The notes below the pieces were generated by a model. The model made no database searches. It was not told the origin of the DNA and was given only the letters and a program-made list of their open reading frames with translations. The position numbers were made by a program, and so were the translations under genes. Of a DNA stretch of 64,000 nt, positions 28,369-39,519 are shown piece after piece (within the stretch, counting starts at the first letter, position 1; every line of letters starts with the position of its first letter). Source of the stretch: Rhodococcus sp. B7740 (lineage in GTDB: Bacteria > Actinomycetota > Actinomycetes > Mycobacteriales > Mycobacteriaceae); contig NZ_CP010797.1 in assembly GCF_000954115.1 (NCBI RefSeq), positions 2,914,001-2,978,000 on the forward strand, read 5' to 3'.

Positions 28369-28766
28369 CCGGCGATGCAGCACACGTCTGGCGCGAGATG
28401 CGCGCACTGATGCTCGAGAAGCACGACACCCGACGAGCCGTCGCCGACGCCACCGGGATGAGTTTCCTGCGAGCCAAGCTGCTGACCAAGTTGCTCACCG
28501 GCGATCGGACGATCACCGAGCTGGCCGAGATCCTCGCCTCCGACGCGCCGTACATCTCGCTCAACGTCCGCGAACTCGAGAAACGCGAGCTGGTTCTGCG
28601 TACCGAAGATCCCGAGGATCGCCGACGCCGCATCATCGGGCTCACCGACACCGGACGTCTCCTCGCCGAGAAGGCCCGAGCGATCGCCGACGCCCCGCCG
28701 CCGGAATTCACGACAGTCTCTGCCGAAGACCTGGCGCATCTGCGTCGGATTCTGCAGCTGCCCTGA
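28365..28766 (+). CDS. MarR-family transcriptional regulator
   Basis: A 133-residue winged-helix regulator: recognition region 'ITELAEILASDAPYISLNVRELEKRELV' and wing 'RTEDPEDRRRRIIGLTDTGRLLAEKA', the MarR signature. The ATG overlaps the MFS stop by 4 nt. It most likely represses the pump operon and releases it on binding a substrate; TTGTA-N4-TACAA at 26919 is the candidate operator. The C-terminal dimerisation helix is short (LAHLRRILQLP). Confidence 0.9.
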   Translation: MTGDAAHVWREMRALMLEKHDTRRAVADATGMSFLRAKLLTKLLTGDRTITELAEILASDAPYISLNVRELEKRELVLRTEDPEDRRRRIIGLTDTGRLLAEKARAIADAPPPEFTTVSAEDLAHLRRILQLP

Positions 28767-28769
28767 TGT

Positions 28770-29531
28770 TCAGAGGACAGTGCTCGAGCGGCGGATGGTG
28801 TCGAGTGGGGTGCCGATCTCGACGAGCGCGCGCACGGTCGCTGCTTCCATACCCGGTGAGCCGCAAACCAGGATCTGGCGATCCGGGAACGGCCCTTGCG
28901 TCGCGACGACGTCGGCCACACTGCCCTCCCAGCAATGCTCCGGCTCGAAAAATGAGGCGCTGGAACCGATCTCGGCATGAATGCGGTCGTTCCATCGATC
29001 CGACGCCCACGGCTCGTGCAACTGATCGACCACGGGTACCACCGTCAACCACCGGAACTCCGCCGCCATCAGCCACAGCATGTCGCCCGCATACAGATCA
29101 CGAGGCGACTTACCGCCGACGAAGAGCGTCACGTTCGGCGGCTGCTCGCGACGTGTGAGGTCGAGCAGAATAGCCCGCAACGGAGCGAGACCGGTCCCAC
29201 CCGCAATCATGACCACATCGCGCCCCGAATCGTCGACATGGAGACCACCCTGCGGATCGCTGATCTGCCACACATGACCGGGCCGCGTCTCGTTGACGAT
29301 CGATCCGCTCACCCAACCGGCAGGCACGGCTCGAACATGGAATTCCAGCTTGCCGTCTCGAGAAGGCGGCAACGCAGGTGAGTACCGCCGCGTCAGAGCA
29401 GTGTTCTGAGGAACCGTGACCGACACCGACTGGCCCGCCCGAAACGGCACCGCGTCGCCCTCGAGTCTGATCACGGCGAGATCGTTCCGAAGACGGTGAT
29501 ACTGAACGACCGTCGAACTCCACGCCTGCAT
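28770..29531 (-). CDS. Ferredoxin-NADP reductase-like FAD oxidoreductase
   Basis: A 253-residue protein like the reductase half of flavohemoglobins and phenol/toluene oxygenase reductases. It has an FAD-binding barrel with 'RRYSPALPPSRDG', the phosphate segment 'VSGSIVNETRPGHVWQISDPQGG', and the NAD(P) domain with GGTGLAPLRAIL and the terminal 'ILVCGSPGMEAATVRAL'. There is no globin or 2Fe-2S domain, so it must pair with a separate partner or act as a flavin reductase. ATG 29531 follows a TATTCT -10 box by 7 nt. The frame continues to 29876, but that runs through the repeat block and is not protein-like. Confidence 0.87.
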   Translation of the reverse strand: MQAWSSTVVQYHRLRNDLAVIRLEGDAVPFRAGQSVSVTVPQNTALTRRYSPALPPSRDGKLEFHVRAVPAGWVSGSIVNETRPGHVWQISDPQGGLHVDDSGRDVVMIAGGTGLAPLRAILLDLTRREQPPNVTLFVGGKSPRDLYAGDMLWLMAAEFRWLTVVPVVDQLHEPWASDRWNDRIHAEIGSSASFFEPEHCWEGSVADVVATQGPFPDRQILVCGSPGMEAATVRALVEIGTPLDTIRRSSTVL

Positions 29532-29538
29532 GCCGACC

Positions 29539-29544
29539 AGAATA
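29539..29544 (-). promoter_or_regulatory. -10 box for a leaderless reductase transcript
   Basis: TATTCT on the minus strand ends 7 nt before ATG 29531. No Shine-Dalgarno sequence is present, so a leaderless mRNA is likely. A -35 hexamer is unclear; TTGCTA lies 19 nt upstream. Confidence 0.45.
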
Positions 29545-29595
29545 GGGGTCGGCGCCGGGTGTCTAGCAAACGCGCGCGCGTTGGGCGGGCGCGTC

Positions 29596-29723
29596 GGGAT
29601 CGAGGTCGGGGTGGGCGCGCGGCGGGGTCGAGGTCGGGGTGGGCGCGCGGCGGGGTCGAGGTCGGGGTCGGCGCGCGTCGGGGTCGAGGTCGGGGTCGCG
29701 CGTCGGGGTCGGGCGCGCGTTGG
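29596..29723. repeat. 28-bp GC-rich tandem repeats
   Basis: About four tandem copies of a 28-bp unit beginning CGGGGTCGAGGTCGGGG and ending in GGCGCGCG, the last ones shortened to 25 and 17 bp. No protein-like frame is preserved consistently; in some frames the unit gives Arg/Pro/Thr repeats. It forms the left half of the repeat block between the reductase and hspR. Confidence 0.85.
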
Positions 29724-29726
29724 GGT

Positions 29727-29820
29727 CGCAAACGCGCGCGCATTCGCTGAACGCGCGCGAAATGTCGACCGAATCACCGACGAAACTGCGCGCACCCGAC
29801 AAAGGCGCGCGCGTTTGCGA
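29727..29820. repeat. 94-bp inverted-repeat-ended element, copy 1
   Basis: The ends are a perfect 15-bp inverted repeat: CGCAAACGCGCGCGC at 29727-29741 and its complement at 29805-29819. The interior includes GAACGCGCGCGAAATG and TGCGCGCACCCGACAAA. Copy 2, also exactly 94 bp, is at 29921-30014. Confidence 0.9.
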
Positions 29821-29920
29821 GGAGGTGCGCCCGAGACACCCATAACGCAGCCCCGTGAACCGAGCCCGACCCGCACAGCCCAGCCCCGCCCAGGTTCGCT
29901 CGCTCAGCACCACTCGCCAC

Positions 29921-30014
29921 CGCAAACGCGCGCGCATTCGCTGAACGCGCGCGAAATGGCGACCAAATCACCGGCAAAAATGCGCGCACCCGACAAAAGC
30001 GCGCGCGTTTGCGA
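29921..30014. repeat. 94-bp inverted-repeat-ended element, copy 2
   Basis: Same length and same 15-bp terminal inverted repeats as copy 1, differing at a handful of interior bases. The 100 nt between the two copies is not repetitive and has no gene. Confidence 0.9.
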
Positions 30015-30082
30015 ACAGACGGGGCCGAAACTGCGCGCACCTGACAAAGGCGCGCGCGTTTGCGAACAGACAGGGCCGAAAC
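29981..30082. repeat. 51-bp tandem duplication of the right end of the 94-bp element
   Basis: Two units, 29981-30031 and 30032-30082, each TGCGCGCACC...GCGCGCGCGTTTGCG plus the flank AACAGACNGGGCCGAAAC. The second unit is a right-half partial copy, so the element plus flank was locally duplicated. It ends 8 nt from the hspR stop. Confidence 0.85.
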
Positions 30083-30090
30083 CGTCGAAC

Positions 30091-30507
30091 CTAACGCTGG
30101 TGGCGTGGCTTCCAGACCACGAGGGCGTTGCGCTGGATCGGCACCAGGTCGCGGCGATAACTGGCGTGCACGTTGGCCAAATCCTGAGCCAACTCGGAAA
30201 CCCGAGCCTGTAATGCCTCGACCTGATTGGTCAGCTCGATGATGCGCTTGATACCGGCGAGGTTGACGCCTTCGTCCTGCGAGAGTCGCTGTACTTCACG
30301 AAGCAGCGCGACATCACGCGGCGAGTAGCGGCGCCCACCGCCGGTGGTGCGGTGGGGGGTGACCAAACCGAGTCGATCGTAGGTGCGCAGCGTCTGCGCG
30401 TGCATGCCGGCCAGCTGTGCCGCCACCGAGATCACGAAGACCTGGGCGTCGGGATCAGCTTGACCGCCGCCGGCTTTCGCGGATCCACCCTCGGGAGGGA
30501 CCGACAT
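30091..30507 (-). CDS. hspR: HspR heat-shock repressor (MerR family)
   Basis: A 138-residue regulator: 'VFVISVAAQLAGMHAQTLRTYDRLGLVTPHRT' is the MerR HTH, then 'GGGRRYSPRDVALLREVQRLSQDEGVNLAGIKRIIEL' and a C-terminal coiled coil. HspR represses the dnaK operon and uses DnaK as co-repressor, binding HAIR operators. Its ATG overlaps the dnaJ stop by one base (TGATG). As last gene of dnaK-grpE-dnaJ-hspR it closes the negative feedback loop. Two HAIR sites are present upstream of dnaK. Confidence 0.96.
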   Translation of the reverse strand: MSVPPEGGSAKAGGGQADPDAQVFVISVAAQLAGMHAQTLRTYDRLGLVTPHRTTGGGRRYSPRDVALLREVQRLSQDEGVNLAGIKRIIELTNQVEALQARVSELAQDLANVHASYRRDLVPIQRNALVVWKPRHQR

Positions 30508-31682
30508 CACACACCTGCCCACCCGGCCCGCGGGTCGAATCCGCTGGCCTTCTCGGCTTCCAGATAAGTCTTCAGAGCGTCGGTGGCAGCATCGTCCAGT
30601 TTTTGCGGGACGGCAACTTTGACGGTCACCATCAGATCGCCGGTACCGGACTTCTTCGGCACACCGCGACCGCGCACGCGCAGCACTCGGCCGTCGACGG
30701 TGCCGGGTGGAACCTTCACTCCCACGCGACCGTCGAGAGTGGGCACCGACAACGTGGTACCCAGCACCAGTTCGCCGTAGCTCACCGGAACGGTCACCGT
30801 CAGGTCGTCGCCCGTGCGACCGAACACCTTGTCGGGCTTGACCCGTACGGTCACGAACAGGTCGCCCGACGGCGCGCCGCGCAGGCCTGCTTCGCCCTGA
30901 CCGGCGAGTCGCACCTTCTGGCCGTCACTGATGCCGGCCGGGACGCGCACGGTGATGGTCCGGGTGCGGTTCTGCACTCCGGTTCCGCGGCAGTCGGCGC
31001 ACGGGTCGTCGATGATGGATCCGCTTCCGCGGCAGTCGTCGCACGGCTCACTGAAGCCGAACGCGCCTTGGTTTCTGTTGACGACGCCTTGGCCGTTGCA
31101 TCGGGGGCACACCCGCGGGCTGGTTCCGGGCTTCGCGCCGCTGCCGTGGCAGGTGGTGCACGAGGACGGGCTGGTCAGCTTCAAGGGGACCGTGACGCCC
31201 TGTGCCGCTTCACGGAACTGCAGTGAGGTCTCGGTCTCGACGTCGCTGCCACGTCGGGGCCGGTTGCTCTGCGTGCGCTGCTGCGCGCCGCCGCGATTGA
31301 ACAGGCCGCCGAACAGGTCGCCGATTCCGCCGTCGCCGCCGCCCTGACCGAAGATGTCGCCGACGTCGAAGGTCTGGCCTCCACCGCCGAATCCGCCTGC
31401 ACCGGGCGAGAATCCACCGCCACCGCGGCTACCGAATCCGCCCGAGGCGAACAGTCGTCGTGCTTCGTCGTATTCCTTGCGCTTGGCCGGGTCGGCGAGG
31501 ACGGCATGCGCCTCGCTGACCGCCTTGAACTTGTTCTCGGCCGAGGCGTTGCCGGGATTGGCGTCGGGATGATTGTCCCTGGCCAACTTTCGGTACGCCT
31601 TCTTGATCTCTTCTGCAGTCGCGCTGGAGGAAACGCCCAGCTCCTTGTAGAAGTCCTTCTCGATCCACTCCCGCTGGCTCAC
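30507..31682 (-). CDS. dnaJ: DnaJ co-chaperone (class A, zinc finger)
   Basis: A 391-residue DnaJ. The J domain contains HPD in '[11 protein letters not shown]', a Gly/Phe-rich linker runs to about 130, and four CxxCxGxG repeats follow: [24 protein letters not shown] and CADCRGTG. The C-terminal substrate domains include '[18 protein letters not shown]'. The start is GTG 31682 behind GAGGAGG. It delivers unfolded clients to DnaK and stimulates its ATPase. It is third in the HspR-controlled operon. It corresponds to M. tuberculosis dnaJ1 by order and has the zinc finger that the other J protein in this window lacks. Confidence 0.97.
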   Translation of the reverse strand: MSQREWIEKDFYKELGVSSSATAEEIKKAYRKLARDNHPDANPGNASAENKFKAVSEAHAVLADPAKRKEYDEARRLFASGGFGSRGGGGFSPGAGGFGGGGQTFDVGDIFGQGGGDGGIGDLFGGLFNRGGAQQRTQSNRPRRGSDVETETSLQFREAAQGVTVPLKLTSPSSCTTCHGSGAKPGTSPRVCPRCNGQGVVNRNQGAFGFSEPCDDCRGSGSIIDDPCADCRGTGVQNRTRTITVRVPAGISDGQKVRLAGQGEAGLRGAPSGDLFVTVRVKPDKVFGRTGDDLTVTVPVSYGELVLGTTLSVPTLDGRVGVKVPPGTVDGRVLRVRGRGVPKKSGTGDLMVTVKVAVPQKLDDAATDALKTYLEAEKASGFDPRAGWAGV

Positions 31683-31712
31683 CGGGCGTTTCCTCCTCTC
31701 GCTGTTTTCTGT

Positions 31713-32341
31713 CTACTGCTCTTCGGACGCAGGTGCATCCGATTCTTGCGCTGCACTGTCCACGACGCCGACCATCGCGGTCCGCAGGACGCGCTCGCCG
31801 AGCTTGTAGCCCGGACGCATCAGCGTCCCGACGACCGGACTGCTGCCGTCGCCCTCGTGGGAGACCGCCTCGTGGATGGCCGGGTCGAAGGCGTCGCCTT
31901 CGGCTCCGAAGGTGGTCAGGCCGATGTTCGAGAACACCCCTGCCAACTTGTCTGCCACTGCCTTGAGCGGTCCGGTTTCGAGATCGCCGTGCTGGCGAGC
32001 TCGCTCGAGGTCGTCGAGAACCGGAAGGAGCTGCGAGACGACGGACGCCTTGGCGTTCTCCGCTCCGGTCTGCTTCTCGCGGTCGGTGCGACGCCGGTAG
32101 TTGGCGTATTCGGCCGAGACGCGCTGCAGATCTGCGGTGAGTTCTGCGACCTGAGTGTCACGCGGGTCTTCCACGACGTCACCGTCGACGGTCCCTTCGT
32201 CCACCGAGTCGGGCTGGGGCGCAGCCCCGGTGCCCACCAGGGGCTCCGGAACTGCGTCACCTTCCCGTACTTCACCGGTCTCGGGATCGATCTTTCGCTT
32301 GTCCACGAAAGTGACCGGTTCTTGCTCGGTGTTCTCCGACG

Positions 32342-32345
<4 letters not shown>
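31713..32345 (-). CDS. grpE: GrpE nucleotide exchange factor
   Basis: A 210-residue GrpE with an acidic disordered N-terminus, a long helix '[20 protein letters not shown]', the head region '[15 protein letters not shown]' and '[23 protein letters not shown]'. The GTG start overlaps the dnaK stop by 4 nt, so translation is coupled. It exchanges ADP on DnaK. The Asp/Glu-rich C-terminus ([10 protein letters not shown]) is usual for actinobacterial GrpE. Confidence 0.97.
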
Positions 32346-34186
<1,841 letters not shown>

Positions 34187-34223
34187 AATGTTTCCTCCTG
34201 TTGTTGCGTGGATTCAGTCCCTG

Positions 34224-34244
34224 GGTGAGCGAACTCCGCTCAAG
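34224..34244. promoter_or_regulatory. HAIR (HspR) operator, degenerate left half
   Basis: GGTGAGC-N7-GCTCAAG; the right half matches the consensus half-site and the left has two mismatches. It lies 38 nt upstream of the dnaK start. Confidence 0.65.
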
Positions 34245-34278
34245 TTTGCACAACGCGTTCTGTCGCGTCAACTTCCAA

Positions 34279-34299
34279 CTTGAGCCTCATCCACTCAAG
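34279..34299. promoter_or_regulatory. HAIR (HspR) operator
   Basis: CTTGAGC-N7-ACTCAAG matches the HspR consensus CTTGAGT-N7-ACTCAAG at all but one base. It is about 93 nt upstream of the dnaK start and 35 nt from the second site. Confidence 0.9.
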
Positions 34300-34430
34300 G
34301 CTGCTGACCTGCACAACGGAGGGTGTGACGAATTTGTTCCCCGAGGGAGCGGCTGCGCCGCATGTGCATGGAAATTCGGTGCCTGCCACGAACTTCTACT
34401 CACATGGGGCGAAGCCCCTCCACAGCAGTA

Positions 34431-34462
34431 CGCCGCGACGATCAGCAAGGATCGTCGCGGCG
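34431..34462. terminator. Strong hairpin between the dnaK leader and the secreted-protein gene
   Basis: A 13-bp perfect stem CGCCGCGACGATC / GATCGTCGCGGCG with a 6-nt loop. There is no U tract, so it is a factor-assisted or weak terminator at best. It is placed to end transcription of the minus-strand gene at 34492-34992. Confidence 0.6.
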
Positions 34463-34491
34463 CAGCGGGGAGAAAGCTGTTGCGGAAGGAG

Positions 34492-34992
34492 TTACTCGGC
34501 AGGCTCCTCGGCCGGTGCGGGAATGCAACTGTGGCTGAGCAGGCCACCGGTGATGTTGTCGAGGAAGTTCGCATCGAGTGCACTGGCGAATGCCGCGGCA
34601 CCGGCGGGACGAGCGATCCATTCACGATCGACCGAGGGCACGGTGTACGTGGCCGCTTCGCCTGCCTCGATGGTCGCCTCGGTGTTCTGACCCTGCACGC
34701 CCGGCAGTGCGCCGTAGTTGACGTTGACGTTCGAGGCGTCGTCCGCGCCGACGTTGTCGACCTTGACCTGCAGTGCGACGACACCGCCCTCGGGTGCGTC
34801 CTCGACCGTGGTGTCGCAGACGGCGGCCATGGTCACCACCAGGTCCGGGCTTTCGAGCACCACCGAGCCGAGCGGGCCGACGGGTTCGGGTGCCGGTTCG
34901 GCCGATGCTGCCGGTGCGAGGGCGACCGCACCGATGGCGGCGGCCAGAGCGGCCGTCGAGGCCAGGATCGATGTGCGGGCAAGACGTCGCAT
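34492..34992 (-). CDS. Secreted protein of unknown function
   Basis: A 166-residue protein with a clear Sec signal peptide: 'MRRLARTSILASTAALAAAIG' then 'ALAPAASA' and a probable cleavage before EPAPEP. The mature part starts 'SVVLESPDLVVTMAAVC' and contains 'VDNVGADDASNVNVNYGALPG', suggesting an Ig-like or CARDB-like beta sandwich, and ends with an Ala-rich helix and a Pro/Ala/Glu tail. Two Cys could form a disulfide. AGGAG lies 7 nt before ATG 34992. Function unknown. Confidence 0.7.
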   Translation of the reverse strand: MRRLARTSILASTAALAAAIGAVALAPAASAEPAPEPVGPLGSVVLESPDLVVTMAAVCDTTVEDAPEGGVVALQVKVDNVGADDASNVNVNYGALPGVQGQNTEATIEAGEAATYTVPSVDREWIARPAGAAAFASALDANFLDNITGGLLSHSCIPAPAEEPAE

Positions 34993-35289
34993 GAACAACT
35001 CCTGTAGCTGAGGGGGATGTGACTCATGAGTCTGATGTGACAGATGGGTCAGTTGGTACCTGACTCACTATGGCCTATCCGAATCAGACATTCCACACCA
35101 GGCGGTCTCGATTCGATGACGTTCGCATATCGAAGGAAAGGGCCCCTGACGAATCACATCCGTGTAGTTCGGCGTAGGTTTCACCGGTCGGCGAGCCAGG
35201 TTTCACCGCTCACCGATCAGGGGAACCACAACCCTGCGGATCGGCCGCGCCCTACGTAGGGTTGAGGAAAAGCGAGGCTACGGAGGCAC

Positions 35290-37470
35290 ATGGATCCCGA
35301 AGTGCAGCACGAACCGAGCGAGATCACCTACGACGAGAAGTTCTATCCGGCTCGGCCGAAACCACTTCGACCCTCGGTACGTCGCGCCAACCGAAGCAAC
35401 AGCCCCACTCCCGACAGCGAACCGGTGGCGTCGAACCCCGAGTACGTGGACTGGCTCACCGAACAGTCGATGCTGCGCGATGCCAAGTTGATCGCCGAGC
35501 AACTCTCGGGCAAGGGCAGCATGTGGCAGAACCCGTATGCCGACCCCGATCCGCGCGCCGCTGTCGAGCGCGCACCGGTGTGGTTCACCGCGTACCCCAT
35601 CTCGGTGATCAACGCCCCACAGACGAGTTTCCTGAGCACTCTCGGCGACGAGAAGCTGTGGCAGGCGTTCTCCGAAATCGGCGTCACCGCAGTGCATACC
35701 GGCCCGGTGAAGGTGGCAGGCGGTATCCACGGTTGGCGTCCGACCCCCTCGGTCGACGGACACTTCGACCGGATCGGCATGCAGATCGACCCCGCATTCG
35801 GATCGGAAGAAGAGTTCCGACGCCTGTGCGTGGTGGCCTCGGCGTACGACGGCATCGTGATCGACGACATCGTTCCCGGCCATACCGGCAAGGGCGCGGA
35901 CTTCAGACTCGCCGAGATGGCCGTGGCCGACTACCCCGGCATCTACCACATGGTCGAGATCGAACCGCAGGACTGGCATCTGCTGCCGCGAGTGCGGGCC
36001 GGTGCCGATTCTCAGAACATCGACGCCGAGGCCGAGGCCAATCTCGCCCGCGCCGGATACATCATCGGTCAGCTGCAGCGTGTCATCTTCTACGAGCTCG
36101 GCGTGAAGGAAACCAACTGGAGCGCAACACCTCCCGTCGTCGGTATCGACGGCGTCGAACGTCGCTGGGTGTACCTGCACTACTTCAAGGCCGGTCAGCC
36201 GTCGATCAACTGGCTCGATCCCTCCTTCGCCGGAATGCGACTCGTGATCGGCGACGCATGCCATTCCATCGCCGATCTGGGTGCAGGCGCATTGCGGTTG
36301 GACGCCAACGGTTTTCTCGGTGTGGAGCGTCGAGCCGAGGGACCGGGCTGGTCCGAGGGCCATCCACTGTCCGAGGCAGCGAACCACCTGATCGCCAGCG
36401 TGGTGCGCAAGATGGGCGGGTTCACCTTCCAGGAGCTGAACCTGACCATCGACGACATCAAGGCCATGGGTGCCAACGGAGCCGATCTGTCGTACGACTT
36501 CATCAACCGCCCGGCGTATCAGCATGCCCTCGTCATGGGGAACACCGAATTCCTCAGGCTCACCATGACTTTGGCCCGCGATCACGGCGTCGACACGGCG
36601 TCTCTGGTGCACGCGTTGCAGAACCACGACGAGATGACGTTCGAGCTCATTCACTTCGCCACCCTGCACGCCGAGGACGAGTTCACCTACGGCGGCGAGG
36701 CGGTCAAGGGCAGCGATCTGGGCGATCGCATCCGCGGGGAACTGACCGATCGACTCACCGGACGTTGGGCACCGTACAACCGGACGTTCACCACCAACGG
36801 AATCGCCTGCACCACAGCGAGCGTGATCACCGCATCGCTGGGCATCCGCGATCTGGACCGCATGGACGAGCGAGACATCGACACCGTCAAGCGGGCCCAC
36901 CTGCTGTTGGCGATGTACAACGCGTTGCAGCCGGGCGTGTTCGCCCTGTCGGGCTGGGATCTGCTCGGCATTCTGCCCATCGACGCCGAGGAGGTCGACG
37001 ACCTCATCCGCGAAGGTGACACTCGGTGGCTCAACCGTGGTGCACACGATCTGATGGGGTACTTCCCCGAAGCCGTGCGCTCGGAGTCGGGGATTCCCCG
37101 CGGGCGCAGCCTGTACGGCTCGCTCCCCGAGCAGCTGGCCGACCCACAGTCGTTCGCCCGCCAGTTGGCGCGAATCATCGAGTTGCGCAAGCGGTTCGGA
37201 ATCGCAACCGCTCAGCAGATCGATATTCCGACGGTCTCGCACAAGGGCCTGCTGGTCATGGTGCACGAGCTCAGCCAGGGAACCATCCAGGCGACGGTAC
37301 TCAACTTCTCGTCCGAGGAGATCAGTGCCACCATCCAGTCCAAGCACCTGGTGCCCGGTACCTGCGCCGTCGATGTCTTCGACGACAACGAGATCGCCAC
37401 CGTTGACGAGCTGAACAGCTTCCCGATGACCCTGCGTCCGTACGAGGGTGTGCCGGTGGTGCTGCGCTGA
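35290..37470 (+). CDS. GH13 alpha-amylase family enzyme, trehalose synthase (TreS)-like
   Basis: A 726-residue GH13 protein. The nucleophile is Asp338 in '[13 protein letters not shown]', the acid/base Glu382 in 'FTFQELNLT' and the transition-state Asp447 in '[14 protein letters not shown]'; the last block resembles the 'NHDELTLE' of maltose alpha-D-glucosyltransferase (TreS). An N-terminal ~80-residue extension, charged and without signal peptide, precedes the barrel. TreS interconverts maltose and trehalose; this subtype could use another alpha-glucoside. CGGAGG is 4-8 nt before the ATG. With otsA at 23953, and not linked to glgE or pep2 here. Predicted cytoplasmic. Confidence 0.75.
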   Translation: MDPEVQHEPSEITYDEKFYPARPKPLRPSVRRANRSNSPTPDSEPVASNPEYVDWLTEQSMLRDAKLIAEQLSGKGSMWQNPYADPDPRAAVERAPVWFTAYPISVINAPQTSFLSTLGDEKLWQAFSEIGVTAVHTGPVKVAGGIHGWRPTPSVDGHFDRIGMQIDPAFGSEEEFRRLCVVASAYDGIVIDDIVPGHTGKGADFRLAEMAVADYPGIYHMVEIEPQDWHLLPRVRAGADSQNIDAEAEANLARAGYIIGQLQRVIFYELGVKETNWSATPPVVGIDGVERRWVYLHYFKAGQPSINWLDPSFAGMRLVIGDACHSIADLGAGALRLDANGFLGVERRAEGPGWSEGHPLSEAANHLIASVVRKMGGFTFQELNLTIDDIKAMGANGADLSYDFINRPAYQHALVMGNTEFLRLTMTLARDHGVDTASLVHALQNHDEMTFELIHFATLHAEDEFTYGGEAVKGSDLGDRIRGELTDRLTGRWAPYNRTFTTNGIACTTASVITASLGIRDLDRMDERDIDTVKRAHLLLAMYNALQPGVFALSGWDLLGILPIDAEEVDDLIREGDTRWLNRGAHDLMGYFPEAVRSESGIPRGRSLYGSLPEQLADPQSFARQLARIIELRKRFGIATAQQIDIPTVSHKGLLVMVHELSQGTIQATVLNFSSEEISATIQSKHLVPGTCAVDVFDDNEIATVDELNSFPMTLRPYEGVPVVLR

Positions 37471-37496
37471 GACAGCGGCCCGTCACCGCCGACGGA

Positions 37497-37502
37497 TAGA
37501 CT
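37497..37502 (+). promoter_or_regulatory. -10 box for a leaderless membrane-protein transcript
   Basis: TAGACT ends 7 nt before GTG 37510 and there is no Shine-Dalgarno sequence in between, so the mRNA is probably leaderless. No clear -35 was seen. Confidence 0.4.
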
Positions 37503-37509
37503 CCTGCGC

Positions 37510-38070
37510 GTGGCCGATGAACAGAACGACCCGACATCGCGGAGGCTCCGCCCTCCCCGTCCGCAACCACCGCGGCCCGATGTCGCCGTCGAACCGCTGC
37601 GGCCACGGCAGGAGCCCACTTCCTCGGTACTGCCGAAGGTCGCGAATGCGCTGTGGGCACTGACAGCGGTACTGATTCTCGCATTGGCCGCCGCGGTCGC
37701 CCTGAACTGGGAGCCTGTGCTCTCCGGCGTCGAAAATGCAGTAGCGCAACAAGATTCGACAGCAAGTGCGGCCGACGTCCGCAACACTGCCTCGGCCACG
37801 CTGCTGTCCAGCGGGGCCGCTGCGGCTGTGCTCGTGCTGCTCGGTTTCGTCGCACTGAATCTACTGCGCAATGCAGCGACGTCGTCGAAGGTCCTGATGG
37901 GCGCGGTCGGAATCCTGACCGTCGGTGCATCGATCACGTTCTCGACGTTCGTCTCCGACGCTCCCGCGTTGCTCGGTGGCGTCCTGCATTGGGGGCCGTT
38001 CGTCGTCGCGGGTACTGCTGCCGCCGCGACGATCGTCGCCCTCATCCCTCGAGCATCCTCACGCCAGTGA
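37510..38070 (+). CDS. Four-helix membrane protein, unknown function
   Basis: A 186-residue protein: a disordered Pro/Arg-rich N-terminus (about 1-40) then hydrophobic segments 'VANALWALTAVLILALAAA', 'LLSSGAAAAVLVLLGFVAL', 'VLMGAVGILTVGASITFST' and 'WGPFVVAGTAAAATIVALI'. The Pro-rich tail faces the cytoplasm if the positive-inside rule holds. No domain is recognised. It converges with iniC, overlapping it by 12 nt, and starts 40 nt after the GH13 gene; an association with the ini dynamin proteins is possible but unsupported. Confidence 0.65.
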   Translation: MADEQNDPTSRRLRPPRPQPPRPDVAVEPLRPRQEPTSSVLPKVANALWALTAVLILALAAAVALNWEPVLSGVENAVAQQDSTASAADVRNTASATLLSSGAAAAVLVLLGFVALNLLRNAATSSKVLMGAVGILTVGASITFSTFVSDAPALLGGVLHWGPFVVAGTAAAATIVALIPRASSRQ

Positions 38071-39519
38071 GGCAAGTATCCCTTCGGCGCTGCGGGCCGC
38101 CGTGGCGCACGAGGTCGAGGTGAACCGGTCCAGCAGTGGATGCTCGGACAATGCGCGCCACTTGTGCACGGCCGCCAGCGCGGTGTCGCGCTGCTGAGCT
38201 CGTCCGGCATCGGGAGGCAGATCGAGACGCTCGGTGGCAGCGATACCGAAGCCACCGATGATGCGCTGCAGCTCGAGCAGTCCGCCGTCGGGCAGTTTCG
38301 GCGTGGTGGAACGCAATCGACCGAGCAGACGCAGTTCGGCGAATCCGTGCACGTCGGCGAGCATTCGGCCGGCCTCGGTGCGAAGCGCGTGAGACTCCGG
38401 CCTGAACTCCAGGATCCGTTGCAGCGCAACCAGAGCCGAATGCAACTTCAGCTGGTCGGCACGTTGACCGAACTGCACGTCGATCACCGACCGAAGTTCG
38501 GTGAGCCCACTGCGCTCGACCAGATCGGCAGCCAGCGTCGGCGAATCGCGCACCCCGAGCCGAATCAACGTCACAGCCATCCGAATACCGAACAGCCCGA
38601 ACCGGTCGACGATGCTGGCCCGCAGCGCTGCATCGACCGGGAGCGTGCTCTCCGCGCGCACGAAACGGTCGGCCGAGAGCATCGCCAACTGCAGATCCTC
38701 GGTGGGCACCGTCGCCAGCATCTCGAAGGCCGCGAACTCGTTCTGCCGCAGGGTTTCCGCGCCGAGCGCGAGCAGTCCTGCAACCGGAACCACCGCCTGG
38801 CACAGGCCGGTGGCCTCGAGTTCGGACGCGAATCGCGCAGCGACCTCCTTGGCCGACATCATCGCGTCCATCCGCCCCGAACCCACCTCGTCGGCTCGCG
38901 AGACGACGCCGATCACACCGAGCGGTCCCGAATCGCCGCCCACGTGCGCGCCGATCTGACCGAGAAACGACACGTCGGTCGCATTGAGAGTGCGCAGCAG
39001 ATACACGACGGCGTCCGCACCCGACGACGAGTTCTCGGGCGTGAGCATTGCCAACGTGCGTGCCGACACATCTCGCGACAGAGACGAGGTACCGGGGGTG
39101 TCGATGATCGTCGTCTGTGCCAAAGCGCTTGCAGGCCATTCGACGTCGAGTCGGTCGACCTGTGCGGCCGTCAACGACCCGAGGTCGAAGGTCAATCGCC
39201 CGTCGCGCCGTTGCACCGGCACGTTCGCGGCTCGGTCGCCGTCGTACCAGGCCGTGACGGCGGGAGTGACGCCGTTGCGGTACCACGTGACGACCTTCGT
39301 GCACTCGGTGGCGTCGGTCGGGGCGATATCCTGCCCGACGAGAGAATTCAGCAGCGTCGACTTACCTGCCTTGAGTGATCCCGCGAGGGCCACCCGCAGC
39401 GGCTCGTCCAGGCGGTAGAGGCATTCGTCGAGCATCCAGGACGCTTCGGCATCACCGGAGTACGTCGATCGTGCCGCAGAGATGAGGTCGCGGGCCCGGG
39501 CGAGAGCCGCCACGCTCAT
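38059..39519 (-). CDS. iniC: IniC-like dynamin-family GTPase
   Basis: A 486-residue GTPase: P-loop 'AGSLKAGKSTLLNSLVGQ', switch region 'TDATECTKVVTWYRNG', G3 'TTIIDTPGTSSLSRD', and an NKxD-region candidate 'GVVSRADEVGSG'. The C-terminal half is helical. In M. tuberculosis IniA and IniC are bacterial dynamin-like proteins, induced by isoniazid and other cell-wall inhibitors and able to remodel membranes. The 3' gene of the operon; its start overlaps the iniA stop by 4 nt, so the two proteins are translationally coupled and probably work as a pair. Confidence 0.9.
   Translation of the reverse strand: MSVAALARARDLISAARSTYSGDAEASWMLDECLYRLDEPLRVALAGSLKAGKSTLLNSLVGQDIAPTDATECTKVVTWYRNGVTPAVTAWYDGDRAANVPVQRRDGRLTFDLGSLTAAQVDRLDVEWPASALAQTTIIDTPGTSSLSRDVSARTLAMLTPENSSSGADAVVYLLRTLNATDVSFLGQIGAHVGGDSGPLGVIGVVSRADEVGSGRMDAMMSAKEVAARFASELEATGLCQAVVPVAGLLALGAETLRQNEFAAFEMLATVPTEDLQLAMLSADRFVRAESTLPVDAALRASIVDRFGLFGIRMAVTLIRLGVRDSPTLAADLVERSGLTELRSVIDVQFGQRADQLKLHSALVALQRILEFRPESHALRTEAGRMLADVHGFAELRLLGRLRSTTPKLPDGGLLELQRIIGGFGIAATERLDLPPDAGRAQQRDTALAAVHKWRALSEHPLLDRFTSTSCATAARSAEGILASLA

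Noticed and set aside
29596-30082. Possible CRISPR array
   Set aside because: The repeats are contiguous or irregularly spaced, with no unique spacers of constant length and no cas genes.
29530-30213. Open frames through the repeat block on both strands (Arg/Pro/Thr or Gly/Arg repeats)
   Set aside because: They follow the DNA repeats in several frames at once, have no ribosome-binding site, and the composition is explained by the 28-bp and 94-bp units.
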